Of a DNA stretch of 64,000 nucleotides, positions 41,061 to 50,418 are shown one piece after another. Position 1 is the first letter of the stretch; every line of letters begins with the position of its first letter. The translations under genes and the position numbers were made by a program. Source of the stretch: Natrinema saccharevitans (lineage in GTDB: Archaea > Halobacteriota > Halobacteria > Halobacteriales > Natrialbaceae). Where the stretch lies: NCBI RefSeq assembly GCF_001953745.1, contig NZ_LWLN01000001.1:3038001-3102000 (forward strand). The letters run 5' to 3'. The notes below the pieces were generated by a model that was not told the origin of the DNA, ran no database searches, and was given only the letters and a program-made list of their open reading frames with translations.

Positions 41061-41282
41061 ATGAGTTCCGACGCGGACATCGACCCCTCGGAGTACGAGG
41101 CCCTCGAGGACGCGGACGTGACGATGCGAAAGAACGAGCACGGGCTCCACATCGCCGATGACGAGGTGACCGGCGTCTCGAGCCAGGGCCAGACCCCCGA
41201 GGAGGCGCTGGCGAACCTCGCAGCGGCGGTCGAGTCCCACCGGGAGGCGTCGTCGGACGAGACGGGCGACGACTGGCTGTAA
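41061..41282 (+). CDS. HicB-like small protein
   Basis: The 73-residue acidic protein contains a partial HicB fold: VTMRKNEHGLHIADDEVTGV, then SSQGQTPEEALANLAAAVES. HicB proteins are antitoxins paired with HicA toxins, but no HicA frame is visible on either side and the C-terminal DNA-binding domain is absent. It is probably a stand-alone HicB-type protein, common in haloarchaea. It diverges from srp54. Confidence 0.75.
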   Translation: MSSDADIDPSEYEALEDADVTMRKNEHGLHIADDEVTGVSSQGQTPEEALANLAAAVESHREASSDETGDDWL

Positions 41283-41358
41283 GACGGTCCCCTGAACGTA
41301 TTTTCTACTACCGAACCAGAGTAATTATCCATCCGTGAGGCGAACGAAAGCGTGTCGT

Positions 41359-41865
41359 ATGAACGATTCACGACAGACGTCGACGGAACGAACCGCTCCC
41401 TCGACCGCTCGCCGACGCGTCCTTCGAGCGGGTGCGGCGCTGACGACCACGGGTCTCGGAATCGCAACGCTCGGCGGCCAGGCGGCCGCGCACTTCCCGT
41501 CGGAGCTCGAGATCGAGATCAGGCCGGGCAGCGAGACGGCACCGATCAACCCCGACAGCTGCGGGATGATCCCCGTCGCCGTCCTGCAGACCGACGAATT
41601 CGATCCGACGAGCGAGGCCGTTCGGTACCGGTTCGGCGCGCCCGACGTCGTCGACGACGGCGGCGGTGCGCGGCCGGTCCACGATGCGGTCGCTGACGTG
41701 ACCGGCGACGATCGGGATGACCGTCTCCTGCTCTTCCGGACCGACGAGACGGGGTTCGACGGCGACGAATCGACGGGACGGCTCGAGTGGGAGCGCAGCG
41801 ACGAGGGGGACCACGGATACGCCGGCACCGCGCCCGTGACCATCGTCGGCCGACGAAACGGGTAA
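41359..41865 (+). CDS. Tat-exported hypothetical protein
   Basis: The 168-residue product starts with a Tat signal (ARRRVLRAGAALTTTGLGIA) and AAAHFPSELEIEI after cleavage. The mature region contains IRPGSETAPINPDSCGMIPV and AVADVTGDDRDDRLLLFRTD, an acidic beta-rich pattern reminiscent of calcium-binding or lectin-like surface proteins. No exact family is identified. I chose ATG 41359 over an upstream GTG. Confidence 0.75.
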   Translation: MNDSRQTSTERTAPSTARRRVLRAGAALTTTGLGIATLGGQAAAHFPSELEIEIRPGSETAPINPDSCGMIPVAVLQTDEFDPTSEAVRYRFGAPDVVDDGGGARPVHDAVADVTGDDRDDRLLLFRTDETGFDGDESTGRLEWERSDEGDHGYAGTAPVTIVGRRNG

Positions 41866-41958
41866 CGCGCCCGTCGCCGGCACCGATGCCGGGCGGACCG
41901 ACGGCGCTCGCGCATCGCAGGCGCTCGTTTTAGGCGTGCGTCCGTGGTCGACGGGGAC

Positions 41959-43332
41959 ATGGAAACGTACGATATCGTCGTGCTCGGCGGCGGCTCGGGC
42001 AGTCAAGTCGCAACCGCGGCGGCCGAGCGGGGGCTCGAGGCCGCGGTCGTCGAGCCCGGCCCGCTGGGCGGCGCGTGTATCACCCGCGGGTGCGTTCCCT
42101 CGAAGGCGCTCATCCACCGCGCCGACGTGATCGAGGCGGTCCGCGGGGCCGAGGCGTTCGGCGTCGACGCGCAGTTGAACGGCGTCGACTACGACGGGAT
42201 CACGGACGCGATTCACGAGACGGTCTTCGCGAAGGCCGACGGTCAGGAGGCGAGCATGCGGGACGCGGCGAACGTCACGCTCTACCGTGGCGAGGGCCGG
42301 TTCGTCGACGACCGGACGGTAGCGGTCGAACCCACCGACGGAGGCGGGATCGAAGAAATCACCGGTGAAACGATCGTCATCGCCGTCGGCGGCCGACCGA
42401 TGGTCCCCCCGATCGACGGCCTCGAGGACGTCGCGTTCCGCACCAGCGACGACGCGCTGTTTCTCGATGACCGGCCCGACGAACTCGTGATCGTCGGCGG
42501 CGGCTACATCGGGGCCGAACTGGGCTACTTCTTCGGCGCGCTGGGGACGGCCGTCTCGATCGTCGGTCGCAGCGAGCGGCTGGTGCCCCGCGAGGACGAC
42601 GACGTCAGCGCGGCCGTGACCGACTCGCTCGAGGACCACTGCGACGTCTACACCGGCTACGAGGCGGCCGAAGTGGAGCCAGCGGACGAGAGGCGAGACG
42701 GGGAGGGAATCGTCGTTACCGCGGAGCCGAGCGACGACGGTACCGCCGAGGCGGCGGTCGAACTCGCCGCCGACGATCTCCTGCTCGCGACCGGTCGCCG
42801 ACCCAACACCGATACGCTCGCCCTCGAGGAAACCGCCGTCGAGACCGACGACGAGGGGTACGTCGAGACCGACGGCCGACTCGAGACCGGCGTCGACGGC
42901 GTCTGGGCGCTGGGCGACGTCATCGGCCGACAGCCGTACAAGCACGCGGCCGATTACGAGGCGCGAGTCGTCACGTGGAACGTCCTCGACGACGCGGACC
43001 GGACGGTCGACTACGGGGCGATGCCCCACGCGATCTTCACCGAACCGCGGGTCGCCAGCGTGGGGCGAACGGAGGCCGACCTCGCGGACGCCGGCCGGGA
43101 GTACGAGGTCGCGACGGTGTCCTACGACGTCGCGCCGCTGGGGATGATCCTCGAGGCCGGCGACGGGTTCGTCAAGGCCCTCGCGGGGCCGGACGGCGAG
43201 ATCCTGGGCTGTCACATCGTCGGCCCGCAGGCAGCGACGCTGCTCCACGAGGTCGTCTACGCGGCGTTCGACGAACTGTCCGCTCGGGCGTACTCCACGG
43301 CCCCGGACTGGCGGGACGTCGGCGACGGATGA
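41959..43332 (+). CDS. FAD pyridine nucleotide-disulfide oxidoreductase (dihydrolipoyl dehydrogenase/mercuric reductase-like)
   Basis: The 457-residue class-I flavoprotein has FAD-binding VVLGGGSGSQVATAAAERG, the redox-active disulfide in CITRGCVPSKALIH, the NADH/NADPH site VIVGGGYIGAELGYFFG and the second FAD site GVDGVWALGDVIG. The C-terminal dimerisation domain begins NVLDDADRTVDYGAMPHAIF. There is no HPxxxE-type active-site pair in the last helix, unlike classical lipoamide dehydrogenase, so the substrate is uncertain. Confidence 0.9.
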   Translation: METYDIVVLGGGSGSQVATAAAERGLEAAVVEPGPLGGACITRGCVPSKALIHRADVIEAVRGAEAFGVDAQLNGVDYDGITDAIHETVFAKADGQEASMRDAANVTLYRGEGRFVDDRTVAVEPTDGGGIEEITGETIVIAVGGRPMVPPIDGLEDVAFRTSDDALFLDDRPDELVIVGGGYIGAELGYFFGALGTAVSIVGRSERLVPREDDDVSAAVTDSLEDHCDVYTGYEAAEVEPADERRDGEGIVVTAEPSDDGTAEAAVELAADDLLLATGRRPNTDTLALEETAVETDDEGYVETDGRLETGVDGVWALGDVIGRQPYKHAADYEARVVTWNVLDDADRTVDYGAMPHAIFTEPRVASVGRTEADLADAGREYEVATVSYDVAPLGMILEAGDGFVKALAGPDGEILGCHIVGPQAATLLHEVVYAAFDELSARAYSTAPDWRDVGDG

Positions 43333-43391
43333 GCGCCGCTCGCGGGGCGAGCCGCAGTGAGGCTTAACAGCAGGGAGCGCCAACCGTCGCT

Positions 43392-44069
43392 ATGACTTCG
43401 ATCGCGGAGTTCACCCTCGCGCCAGCCGACTTTCCCCTCGGACGGGTCTTCGAGGAACGGCCCGAGGTGGCGCTGGACCTCGACCGCGTCGTTCCCAGCG
43501 GCGACACGGTCATGCCCTACTTTTGGGTCCAAGACCCCGACGAGGAATTAGCGGCGATTCGCCGACTCTTCGACGGACTCCCCGAACTGCGGTCGGCGGT
43601 TCTCATGGAGGATCTGGGTGATCGGGGACTCTACCGCGCCGAGTGGAAGCCGGAGTACATGGGGATCATGCGGGCGATCGCGGAGACCGGCGTCACGGTC
43701 GTCTCGGCGACCGGGACCAGAACGGGCTGGGTGTTCGAACTCCGCGCGGGGTCGGTCGATCGGTTCTCGGCGTTCCAGCAGTACTGTACTGACCACGACA
43801 TCGAGGTGACGCTCACGCGGCTCAATCGACTCTCGGAGATGACCGCCGGGGCTGAGTACGGCCTCACGCCGGACCAGCGCGAGGCGCTGTTGCTGGCCTA
43901 CAACCGGGGGTACTACAGCGACGCGCGCGAGACCGATCAGGCGACCCTCGCCGACGAACTCGGAATCTCGAGACAGGCGTTCTCGTCCCGGCTCAGGCGG
44001 GGGTATCGGAACCTCATCGAGGGAACGATCGTCGGGGACCCGCGGAGCAGCGACCAGCCGTATAAATAG
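43392..44069 (+). CDS. Bacterio-opsin-activator-type HTH regulator
   Basis: The 225-residue protein has an N-terminal sensor-like region and a C-terminal HTH_10 domain (LTPDQREALLLAYNRGYYSD, then LADELGISRQAFSSRLRRGY). This architecture matches the haloarchaeal Bat-like regulators. The target genes are unknown; HalOD1 lies 49 bp downstream on the same strand and may be cotranscribed. Confidence 0.92.
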   Translation: MTSIAEFTLAPADFPLGRVFEERPEVALDLDRVVPSGDTVMPYFWVQDPDEELAAIRRLFDGLPELRSAVLMEDLGDRGLYRAEWKPEYMGIMRAIAETGVTVVSATGTRTGWVFELRAGSVDRFSAFQQYCTDHDIEVTLTRLNRLSEMTAGAEYGLTPDQREALLLAYNRGYYSDARETDQATLADELGISRQAFSSRLRRGYRNLIEGTIVGDPRSSDQPYK

Positions 44070-44118
44070 GCGACATACGTAAGACGGTGACTCACCAGTC
44101 CGCCCGGAGTATCCCCAC

Positions 44119-44460
44119 GTGATGGAACGGAGCGACCAGCGACGGGGGGAAACGACCACGGTGTACGAGCTTGCGGACGGCGAATCGGTCAGTTCGGGGG
44201 TCGTGACGGCGATCGCTGCCGTCTCTGACGCCGACGCGGTTCCGACCGCCGACACCGCCCGAGGGACGGCAGTACTCGAGCCGCTGTACGCCGCCGTCGA
44301 CCCGGAAGCGCTCGACGACCTGTTCGGTGACGGTTCCGGGACGGCCGGAACGCCCGACCGAGTGACGTTCACCTACCACGGGTACGAGGTCACGGTCACC
44401 GGAGACCGGCGGATCGGTCTCGAGCGACTCGAGCGAGCGGCCGGCGAACGGGCCGAGTAA
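44119..44460 (+). CDS. HalOD1 output-domain protein
   Basis: The 113-residue protein contains the haloarchaeal output domain 1 pattern: SSGVVTAIAAVSDADAVPTA, then VLEPLYAAVDPEALDDLFGD and VTFTYHGYEVTVTGDRRIGL. HalOD1 domains occur in haloarchaeal signalling proteins; the molecular role is unknown. It converges with the sulfurtransferase gene at 44489. Confidence 0.9.
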   Translation: MMERSDQRRGETTTVYELADGESVSSGVVTAIAAVSDADAVPTADTARGTAVLEPLYAAVDPEALDDLFGDGSGTAGTPDRVTFTYHGYEVTVTGDRRIGLERLERAAGERAE

Positions 44461-44488
44461 CGGAGACAGCGGCGGCGAGACCGATCGA

Positions 44489-45292
44489 TCACTCGGCAGA
44501 CGCCGGTCCGCTTTCGGTCTCGCCGTCGTTGGCCAGCCACTCGGAGAGGCTTCCTTCGTAGAACGCGACGTCCTCGTAGCCCAGTGCTTTGAGGACGACG
44601 TAGGTGTGGCTGATCCGCCGTGCGGTGTTACAGTAGAGGACGATCTCGCGGTCCGGGGTGATCCCGCGGTCGGCGAGCAGTGCCTCGAGTTCGGCCTCGG
44701 GCTTCAGCCGGCGCGTCTCGTCGTCGATGACGCCGCGCCAGTCGAACCGCACGGCACCCGGCAGGCGGGTCTCCTCGAACTCCTCGCGCTCGCGGGTGTC
44801 GACGAGGACGGCGTCGCGCTCGAGGGCCGCCTCGACGGCGTCGTAGCCGACCAGCGGGCTCTCGTCGGGCTCGAGCGGGTCGGCCTCGTAGTCGACCGGT
44901 TCGGTCTCCGGCGTCTCGCTCGTCGTCTCGTGTTCCTGATTCCAGGCGCTGTAGTCGCCGTCCAACAGCCGGACGTCGTCGTGGCCGTACTCGATGGCGG
45001 TGAGGACGAACCGGGCCGCGAAGACGCCGTGGGTGTCGTCGTAGGCGACGATCGTGTCGTCGGGCGAGATCCCGGCGTCGCCGAGCAGGGTCGCGAAGGC
45101 ATCGGCCCCGGGCAGGGTCCCGCGGTCGACGTCGCTCTCGTCGCGGTAGCTGTCGAACGGGATACTGACCGCGCCCGGAACGTGTCCGATCCCGTCGAAC
45201 TCCCAGGCGTCCCTGACGTCGACGATGCACACGGCGGGGTCGTCGAGACGCGATGCGAGCCAGTCGGGGGAGACGACGACGGATTCGTCCAT
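44489..45292 (-). CDS. Two-domain sulfurtransferase (rhodanese)
   Basis: The 267-residue protein has two rhodanese domains. The N-terminal one contains CIVDVRDAWEFDGIGHVPGA and VAYDDTHGVFAARF, lacking an active-site cysteine. The C-terminal one has LVDTREREEFEETRLPGAVR and the active loop IVLYCNTARRISHTYV with the catalytic Cys. It probably transfers sulfur from thiosulfate or 3-mercaptopyruvate; the true donor is unknown. ATG 45292 gives MDESVVVSPDWLA. It is divergent from a second sulfurtransferase at 45572. Confidence 0.93.
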   Translation of the reverse strand: MDESVVVSPDWLASRLDDPAVCIVDVRDAWEFDGIGHVPGAVSIPFDSYRDESDVDRGTLPGADAFATLLGDAGISPDDTIVAYDDTHGVFAARFVLTAIEYGHDDVRLLDGDYSAWNQEHETTSETPETEPVDYEADPLEPDESPLVGYDAVEAALERDAVLVDTREREEFEETRLPGAVRFDWRGVIDDETRRLKPEAELEALLADRGITPDREIVLYCNTARRISHTYVVLKALGYEDVAFYEGSLSEWLANDGETESGPASAE

Positions 45293-45571
45293 CGAACCGG
45301 CGTAGGAAACCCAGCCCCGAGTACGCACCGATTTCGTCGCGAGCGGCGGATACCGGGACAGTGGCAACTCTTGCCCCTGTTTTGGGAGGGCGGTGGCCTA
45401 TAAAGACGGGTATCCGTCGAGAGCGGCGTCTGAGCGCCGAACGCGTCGCGCTTCGGGAGCGCGAGCCGAATCGCGTCGGAAAGACGCGGCAAAATTTTCC
45501 CCCACGGTCGACCGGTGTCCGAATTGACCGGTTAAGAAGTCCCTTTGTGTGTCGCCGTCGTACGAACGCGT

Positions 45572-46429
45572 ATGGCAGACGACTACGCCAAAGACGTACT
45601 CGTTTCGGCTGACTGGGTCGAGGACCGACTCGACCAGTTCCAGGACGACGACTCCGACCTCCGACTCGTCGAGGTCGACGTCGACACGGAAGCCTACGAG
45701 GAAGAACACGCGCCCGGCGCGATCGGGTTCAACTGGGAGACCCAGCTCCAGGACCAGACCCAGCGGGACATCCTCGAGAAGGAGGACTTCGAGGACCTGC
45801 TCGGTAGTCACGGCATCGGCGAGGACGACACCGTCGTCCTCTACGGCGACAACTCCAACTGGTTCGCCGCCTACGCCTACTGGCAGTTCAAGTACTACGG
45901 CCACGACGACGCGAAACTCCTCGACGGCGGCCGCGAGTACTGGCTCGAGAACGACTACCCGACCACCGACGAGGAGCCCGACTTCTCCGAGACCGAGTAC
46001 GACGCCGCCGGCCCGCGCGAGAGCATCCGCGCCTACCGCGACGACGTCGAGAAGGCCATCGAGCGCGGCGTTCCGCTCGTCGACGTTCGCTCGCCCGAGG
46101 AGTACTCCGGCGAGGTCCTCGCACCCCCGGGACTCCAGGAGACCGCCCAGCGCGGCGGCCACATCCCCGGCGCGAAGAACATCTCGTGGGCCGCCGTGAC
46201 CAACGACGACGGCACTTTCAAAGCCCCCGACGAACTCGAGGACCTCTACGCCGAGGAGGACATCGACGGCGACGAGACGACCGTCGCCTACTGCCGCATC
46301 GGCGAGCGCTCCTCGGTCGCCTGGTTCGCCCTGCACGAACTGCTGGGCTACGAGGACACCGTCAACTACGACGGTTCCTGGACCGAGTGGGGCAACCTCG
46401 TCAACGCGCCGATCGAGACGGGCGAGTAA
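45572..46429 (+). CDS. Two-domain sulfurtransferase (rhodanese, TssA-like)
   Basis: The 285-residue protein starts MADDYAKDVLVSADWVEDRL. Its N-terminal domain is catalytically silent (VVLYGDNSNWFAAYAYWQFK); the C-terminal domain has LVDVRSPEEYSGEVLAPPGL and the active loop VAYCRIGERSSVAWFAL. CRxGxRs-type loops are typical of thiosulfate sulfurtransferases. It shares a 280-bp divergent promoter region with the other rhodanese. Confidence 0.94.
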   Translation: MADDYAKDVLVSADWVEDRLDQFQDDDSDLRLVEVDVDTEAYEEEHAPGAIGFNWETQLQDQTQRDILEKEDFEDLLGSHGIGEDDTVVLYGDNSNWFAAYAYWQFKYYGHDDAKLLDGGREYWLENDYPTTDEEPDFSETEYDAAGPRESIRAYRDDVEKAIERGVPLVDVRSPEEYSGEVLAPPGLQETAQRGGHIPGAKNISWAAVTNDDGTFKAPDELEDLYAEEDIDGDETTVAYCRIGERSSVAWFALHELLGYEDTVNYDGSWTEWGNLVNAPIETGE

Positions 46430-46599
46430 GCGACCCGCTCGAGGCGTCGATCGCGAGCGGGCGTACCCGCAACTATCCGAGACGGTCGGTCACCGCTCTC
46501 GTTTTACCGACCACCGTCCCCGGTCAGCGACTCGCTTGCGCGGCCCGGCCGTTGGCCAGTGACGACAAACCTAACTCCCGGCCTCCCGAACTCCGCGCT

Positions 46600-47232
46600 A
46601 TGACCGATCCGGACGAATTCGTCGAAACCGTCAGCGACGACAACCAGACCGCGCTCTCGCGACTCGGCTCCTCGAAGTCGCTGTACGCCGACACCGGCGG
46701 CGAGATCGACACCGAACCCGTCCTCGAGGCGACGGCGGACGCCGAGTACGCGGCCTGGCAAACCTTCCTCGAGTGGGCCGACGACGAGGCCGACGACGAG
46801 GCGCGAGCGGCCTTCGAGCAGACGGCCGAGGAAGAGCAGGACCACTACGAGACCGTCGACGGGAAACTCGACGGCGAGTACGAACCGACCGAGACCCCAC
46901 AGCTCCACGCGTACCTGCGCGACCGCGAGGACACCGTCGAACGCGTCGGCGCGCTCGTCGGCCGCATCCTCGCGAGCCAGCGCTCGAAGGACCAGGTCGT
47001 CGGCTACTTCGTCGGCGACGCCGACCCCCAGACCGCCAGCCTGTTCCGCGGCTTCGGCGAGGATCTGGACGACCAACTCGAGCGCGCGACGGACCTCCTC
47101 GGCGAGGTCTGCGAGGCCGACGACGACTGGGAGCGCGCCGAGGAGGCCGCAAGCGGCGCGATCCAGGCCGCCTACGACGAGTACGTCGAGACGCTCGAGG
47201 GGATGGGCGCGAACCCGAAGCCGGTCTGTTAG
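46600..47232 (+). CDS. Rubrerythrin-like ferritin-fold protein
   Basis: The 210-residue helical protein has rubrerythrin-like features: TADAEYAAWQTFLEWADDEA, FEQTAEEEQDHYETVDGKLD with an ExxH-like metal motif, and a C-terminal four-helix continuation (RGFGEDLDDQLERATDLLGE). Some haloarchaeal homologues are labelled transcription antitermination proteins, but nothing here supports that. It is probably a diiron or degenerate ferritin-fold protein. The role is unknown. Confidence 0.7.
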   Translation: MTDPDEFVETVSDDNQTALSRLGSSKSLYADTGGEIDTEPVLEATADAEYAAWQTFLEWADDEADDEARAAFEQTAEEEQDHYETVDGKLDGEYEPTETPQLHAYLRDREDTVERVGALVGRILASQRSKDQVVGYFVGDADPQTASLFRGFGEDLDDQLERATDLLGEVCEADDDWERAEEAASGAIQAAYDEYVETLEGMGANPKPVC

Positions 47233-47503
47233 CGAGTTCTTACAGATCGTCCAACCGCCGTGCGGTGGCGCACGCTGTCGGCCGGCCGAACGACGAGTGA
47301 GGGCGGCCGATAATGCCGTGCGAGGGATGAGCGAGGGAACGGAGTGACCGAGCGAATCGGTTGGGGAGGGCGTGGCCACTCCCTGTTGACACGGTAGCAG
47401 GATACGTCCCGGTATACGGATCCGTAAAAGGCAGTCCGGTCACGATACCAAGTCGGCCAGCGGCCGTTCGGTCGATCGCCGAAGAAAACCGATCCCCGAA
47501 CCG
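47233..47503. other. Intergenic stretch between convergent genes
   Basis: This holds low-complexity words typical of haloarchaeal spacers (GCGAGGGATGAGCGAGGG, GGAACGGAGTGACCGAGCG). No gene, tRNA-like structure or copy of the 86-nt element is seen. Confidence 0.4.
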
Positions 47504-47776
47504 CTACACGCCCTCGACCGTCTCGCGGAACGCGCTGATCGACTCGAGCGCGTCCGCGAGCTTCGACGCGACGTCGCCGCCTTCCTCGTCGGCGATGTCG
47601 TTTAAAATGTGTTCGTGGCGAGCGAGCTGGCCGTGGTCCGGCCCGCGGTCGGCCCCCGCGTACGCTTCGAACGTCGACGCCTGATTCTCGAGTCGGTCCC
47701 GTGCCTCGTCGTCCGACGCGGCCGCTGCCGCCGCCTCGATCGAGTCGGCCGCGTTCTCGAGTTCGTCTCGAGCCAT
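47504..47776 (-). CDS. DUF7553-like small helical protein
   Basis: The 90-residue protein is a two- or three-helix bundle: RDELENAADSIEAAAAAASD, DRLENQASTFEAYAGADRGP and ARHEHILNDIADEEGGDVAS. The DRGPDHGxLARHxxxLxDI signature matches a small haloarchaeal family (DUF7553 as I recall). Function unknown. It precedes thiM on the same strand by transcription order on the other side, with no obvious operon link. Confidence 0.8.
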   Translation of the reverse strand: MARDELENAADSIEAAAAAASDDEARDRLENQASTFEAYAGADRGPDHGQLARHEHILNDIADEEGGDVASKLADALESISAFRETVEGV

Positions 47777-47864
47777 GCGAACGGGTTCGCCCGGCGGGAC
47801 TAAAATCGTTTCAGTACGTTCCGGAAACCGGGAATACCGGTCGAGCCGACGCGTTCGCGTCGCT

Positions 47865-48695
47865 TTACAGCGCCGGTTCGATCCGGTCTGTGAGTTCGGA
47901 CGACTCGAGGTCGTCGCCGGTCACGCCGGAGACGGCGTCCTGGAAGTTCGTTCGGTAACTGCCCGGACCGGCGTAGTCCATCGCGGCCGCGCGCTCGCCG
48001 GCGAGACCGAACGCGAGCGTGCCGTGGACGGCGGCCTCGCGGGTGTCCTCGAGCGCGCCGGCGAAGGTGCCGACGGTCGCGCCGAGCATGCAACCGGTGC
48101 CGACGACGTCGCCGAGCATCTCGTGGCCGGCCGACAGGCGGACCGCGCCGTCGGCGTCGGCGACGACGTCCTCGACGCCCGAGGCGACGACGACCGCGCC
48201 GGTCGAGTCGGCGACCGACTGGGCGGTCTCCTCGATCGCCTCGTAGTCGCCGACGGACTCGACGCCCTCGACGTTCGCTTCGACCCCGGCCAGGGCGCTG
48301 ATCTCGCCGTAGTTGCCCTTGATCGCGGCGAACTCGACCGCCTCGAGGAGGCTCTCGGTGACCGCCTCGCGAGAGGGGGTCGAGCCGAGGCCGACGGGGT
48401 CGAGGACGACCGGCACGTCGCGCTCGTTGGCCTTCCGACCGGCCTCGTGCATGGCCTCGACGCGGTCGTCGGGGATCTGCCCGATGTTGATGACGAGGGC
48501 GCGCGCGGCCGCGGTCATCTCGCCGGCGTCGCCGAAGGAGTCGGCCATCACCGGCAGTCCGCCCCAGTGCAGCGTCAGGTTCGCCACGTCGTTGATCGTC
48601 ACCGTGTTGGTCACGTGCTGGACGAGCGGCTCCGTCTCCCGAACGGTCCGAACCGAGTCGGCGAGGTCGGCCGCGGCGATGTCGGTAACGCTCAT
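47865..48695 (-). CDS. thiM: Hydroxyethylthiazole kinase
   Basis: It phosphorylates the thiamin thiazole moiety for salvage. Ribokinase-like signatures are LVQHVTNTVTINDVANLTLH at the N-terminus, NIGQIPDDRVEAM, VVLDPVGLGSTPSREAVTES and the catalytic GDVVGTGCMLGATVGTFAGA with the Cys/Gly anion hole. The 276 residues fit. It overlaps thiE by 4 bp, so the two are translationally coupled. Confidence 0.96.
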   Translation of the reverse strand: MSVTDIAAADLADSVRTVRETEPLVQHVTNTVTINDVANLTLHWGGLPVMADSFGDAGEMTAAARALVINIGQIPDDRVEAMHEAGRKANERDVPVVLDPVGLGSTPSREAVTESLLEAVEFAAIKGNYGEISALAGVEANVEGVESVGDYEAIEETAQSVADSTGAVVVASGVEDVVADADGAVRLSAGHEMLGDVVGTGCMLGATVGTFAGALEDTREAAVHGTLAFGLAGERAAAMDYAGPGSYRTNFQDAVSGVTGDDLESSELTDRIEPAL

Positions 48696-49357
48696 TCGCC
48701 TCGACCTCCGTCGGCGACTCCCTTCGAGGTTTCGACGGCCTCGGCAAGCGCCTCGGTCGCCGCCGCCGGGGCGGCGGCCGTCGCGATCTCGCTGATGACG
48801 GCCACGCCGGCCGCGCCCGCCTCGACCACCGGACCGGCGTTGTCGGCCGTGATGCCGCCGATCCCAACGACAGGGATCGAGACGGCGTCGACGATCTCGG
48901 CGATCCGTTCCGGGCCGATCCCGTCTTTCCCGTCCTCGACGTCCTTCGAGGAGGTGCCGTAGACCGCCCCGACGCCGAGGTAGTCCGCGCCCTCGCGTTC
49001 GGCCTCGCGGGCCTCGGCGACCGTCGACGTCGAACAGCCGACGATCGCGTCCGGCCCGAACAGGTCGCGGGCGACCCCGACCGACAGGTCGGACTGGCCG
49101 ACGTGGACGCCGTCGGCGTCGATCGCCTCGGCGATGTCGACCCGGTCGTTGACGAGCAGGTCGACGCCCGCGTCGGCCGTCAGCTCGCGCAACTCGAGGC
49201 CCAGTTCGTACCGCGAGCGGGCGCTCGCGTCCTTCTCGCGCAGCTGGACGGCGTCGACGCCGCCGTCGATGGCCGCACGGACGATCTCGGGCGTCGACCG
49301 GCCGTCGGAGATCGACGCCTGCGTGACGAGGTAGGTCCGCCAGTTCGAGGGATTCAC
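48692..49357 (-). CDS. thiE: Thiamine-phosphate synthase
   Basis: It couples HMP-pyrophosphate with thiazole phosphate. The TIM-barrel motifs are YLVTQASISDGRSTPEIVRA, VQLREKDASARSRYELGLEL, VHVGQSDLSVGVARDLFGPD, VGCSTSTVAEAREAEREGAD and VVGIGGITADNAGPVVEAGA. The 221 residues match. It is first in the thiE-thiM pair. I looked for a TPP riboswitch upstream (49358-49434) and saw none. Confidence 0.96.
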   Translation of the reverse strand: MNPSNWRTYLVTQASISDGRSTPEIVRAAIDGGVDAVQLREKDASARSRYELGLELRELTADAGVDLLVNDRVDIAEAIDADGVHVGQSDLSVGVARDLFGPDAIVGCSTSTVAEAREAEREGADYLGVGAVYGTSSKDVEDGKDGIGPERIAEIVDAVSIPVVGIGGITADNAGPVVEAGAAGVAVISEIATAAAPAAATEALAEAVETSKGVADGGRGE

Positions 49358-49434
49358 GGGCGGTACCAGTCGGTAGTGCCACTAAGCAGTGTCGGTCGGA
49401 CCCGGTCGCGACCGACCATCGCGGCGGCCGAGCG

Positions 49435-50043
49435 CTACGGCGACGGCTCGAGGGCGTCTTCGCCGGTCCGGACGAGCGCCTCCCAGTCGTCGTCCTCGCG
49501 GACGGCCGGAAACGGTCGCGGCCGGTCGGGCGCGTCGGACTTCTCGGCCAGCGGTCGCCGCCACCACGCTACGTCCTGCCACTCGTCTTGCGTGTAGCCG
49601 ATCGCCGGGAAGTCGACCAGCCGCTCGAACCCCATCGACTCGTGGAACCGCTCCGTCTCGGGATTGGGAACCGTCGTCACGGCGTAGGCGTCGCGGATCC
49701 CCTGGCGCTCGAGGACGGCGAACAGCGACTCGTAGAGCGCGCGACCGACGCTCGACCCGCGGGCCGACGCGGCGACGTAGACCGACAGTTCGACGACCCA
49801 CTCGTAGGCGCGGCGCTTCCGAAGCGGGCCGGCGTAGGCGTAGCCGACGACCGCGCCGTCGCGTTCACAGACGAGCCACGGATGTCGCTCGAGGGTCGAC
49901 TCGATCCGGTCGGCCAGCTCGCGTTCGGTCGGTGGGGTCTCTTCGAAGGTGACCGCCGTCGACTCGCAGAAGGGCGCGTAGATGTCGCGCGCGGCGGCCG
50001 AGTCGGTCGGCGTCGCGACGCGGATCCGAGCGTCGGAAGGCAT
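49435..50043 (-). CDS. GNAT-family N-acetyltransferase (phosphinothricin-acetyltransferase-like)
   Basis: The 202-residue protein has IRVATPTDSAAARDIYAPFC, the typical PPTERELADRIESTLERHPW segment, acetyl-CoA motif A (LSVYVAASARGSSVGRALYE) and motif B (TTVPNPETERFHESMGFERL). The closest pattern is the Pat/MddA group, which acetylates methionine analogues and similar amino acids; haloarchaeal members also have a C-terminal tail rich in Asp/Arg. The native substrate is unknown. Confidence 0.92.
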   Translation of the reverse strand: MPSDARIRVATPTDSAAARDIYAPFCESTAVTFEETPPTERELADRIESTLERHPWLVCERDGAVVGYAYAGPLRKRRAYEWVVELSVYVAASARGSSVGRALYESLFAVLERQGIRDAYAVTTVPNPETERFHESMGFERLVDFPAIGYTQDEWQDVAWWRRPLAEKSDAPDRPRPFPAVREDDDWEALVRTGEDALEPSP

Positions 50044-50418
50044 GGTCGTGGCTCCCGTGCGGTCGCGAATAAGTCCGCCGAACGACGCCGACGACGCGGC
50101 CGGGCGTTCCGGCGACGACCGGGACGCGTCGCTGGCCGGTAGAGACTGCCTCGAGAAGGAACCGTTCTCCCGTCGTATCTACACCTTGTGACCAGAACCA
50201 CTTAAAGAACGAGCGCCGCCGCTCGAGAGGGGCGGCGAGGGCGAACCGAACGGGAGCGTCGGTGCGGCCGGTTCCATCGGCCGGCATCGAACCGCGACGT
50301 CATCGCAAGTTCCATACCCGGCGTGGCGAGTAGCTGACCGCGAATGCAGCGAGCGACCGTCCGCCGATCGACACATCCCGCGAGCGATGACTCGCGACGC
50401 GAGGGGGCGCGCTGACCG
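50044..50418. other. Intergenic region between divergent acetyltransferase and AEC transporter genes
   Basis: GC-rich with no protein-like frame. A TATA-like ACTTAAAG at about 50199-50206 could be used in either direction, but both gene starts lie more than 100 nt away, implying leaders or unmarked promoters. A GCCGCC/GGCGGC hairpin occurs at about 50215-50237. Confidence 0.4.

Noticed and set aside
41959-43332. Calling the flavoprotein dihydrolipoyl dehydrogenase
   Set aside because: Redox cysteines are present, but the C-terminal His-Glu pair is not evident and no 2-oxoacid dehydrogenase genes are nearby.
49358-49434. Possible TPP riboswitch upstream of thiE
   Set aside because: No CUGAGA-type or ACCUGA-type thi-box motifs were seen and the interval is short.
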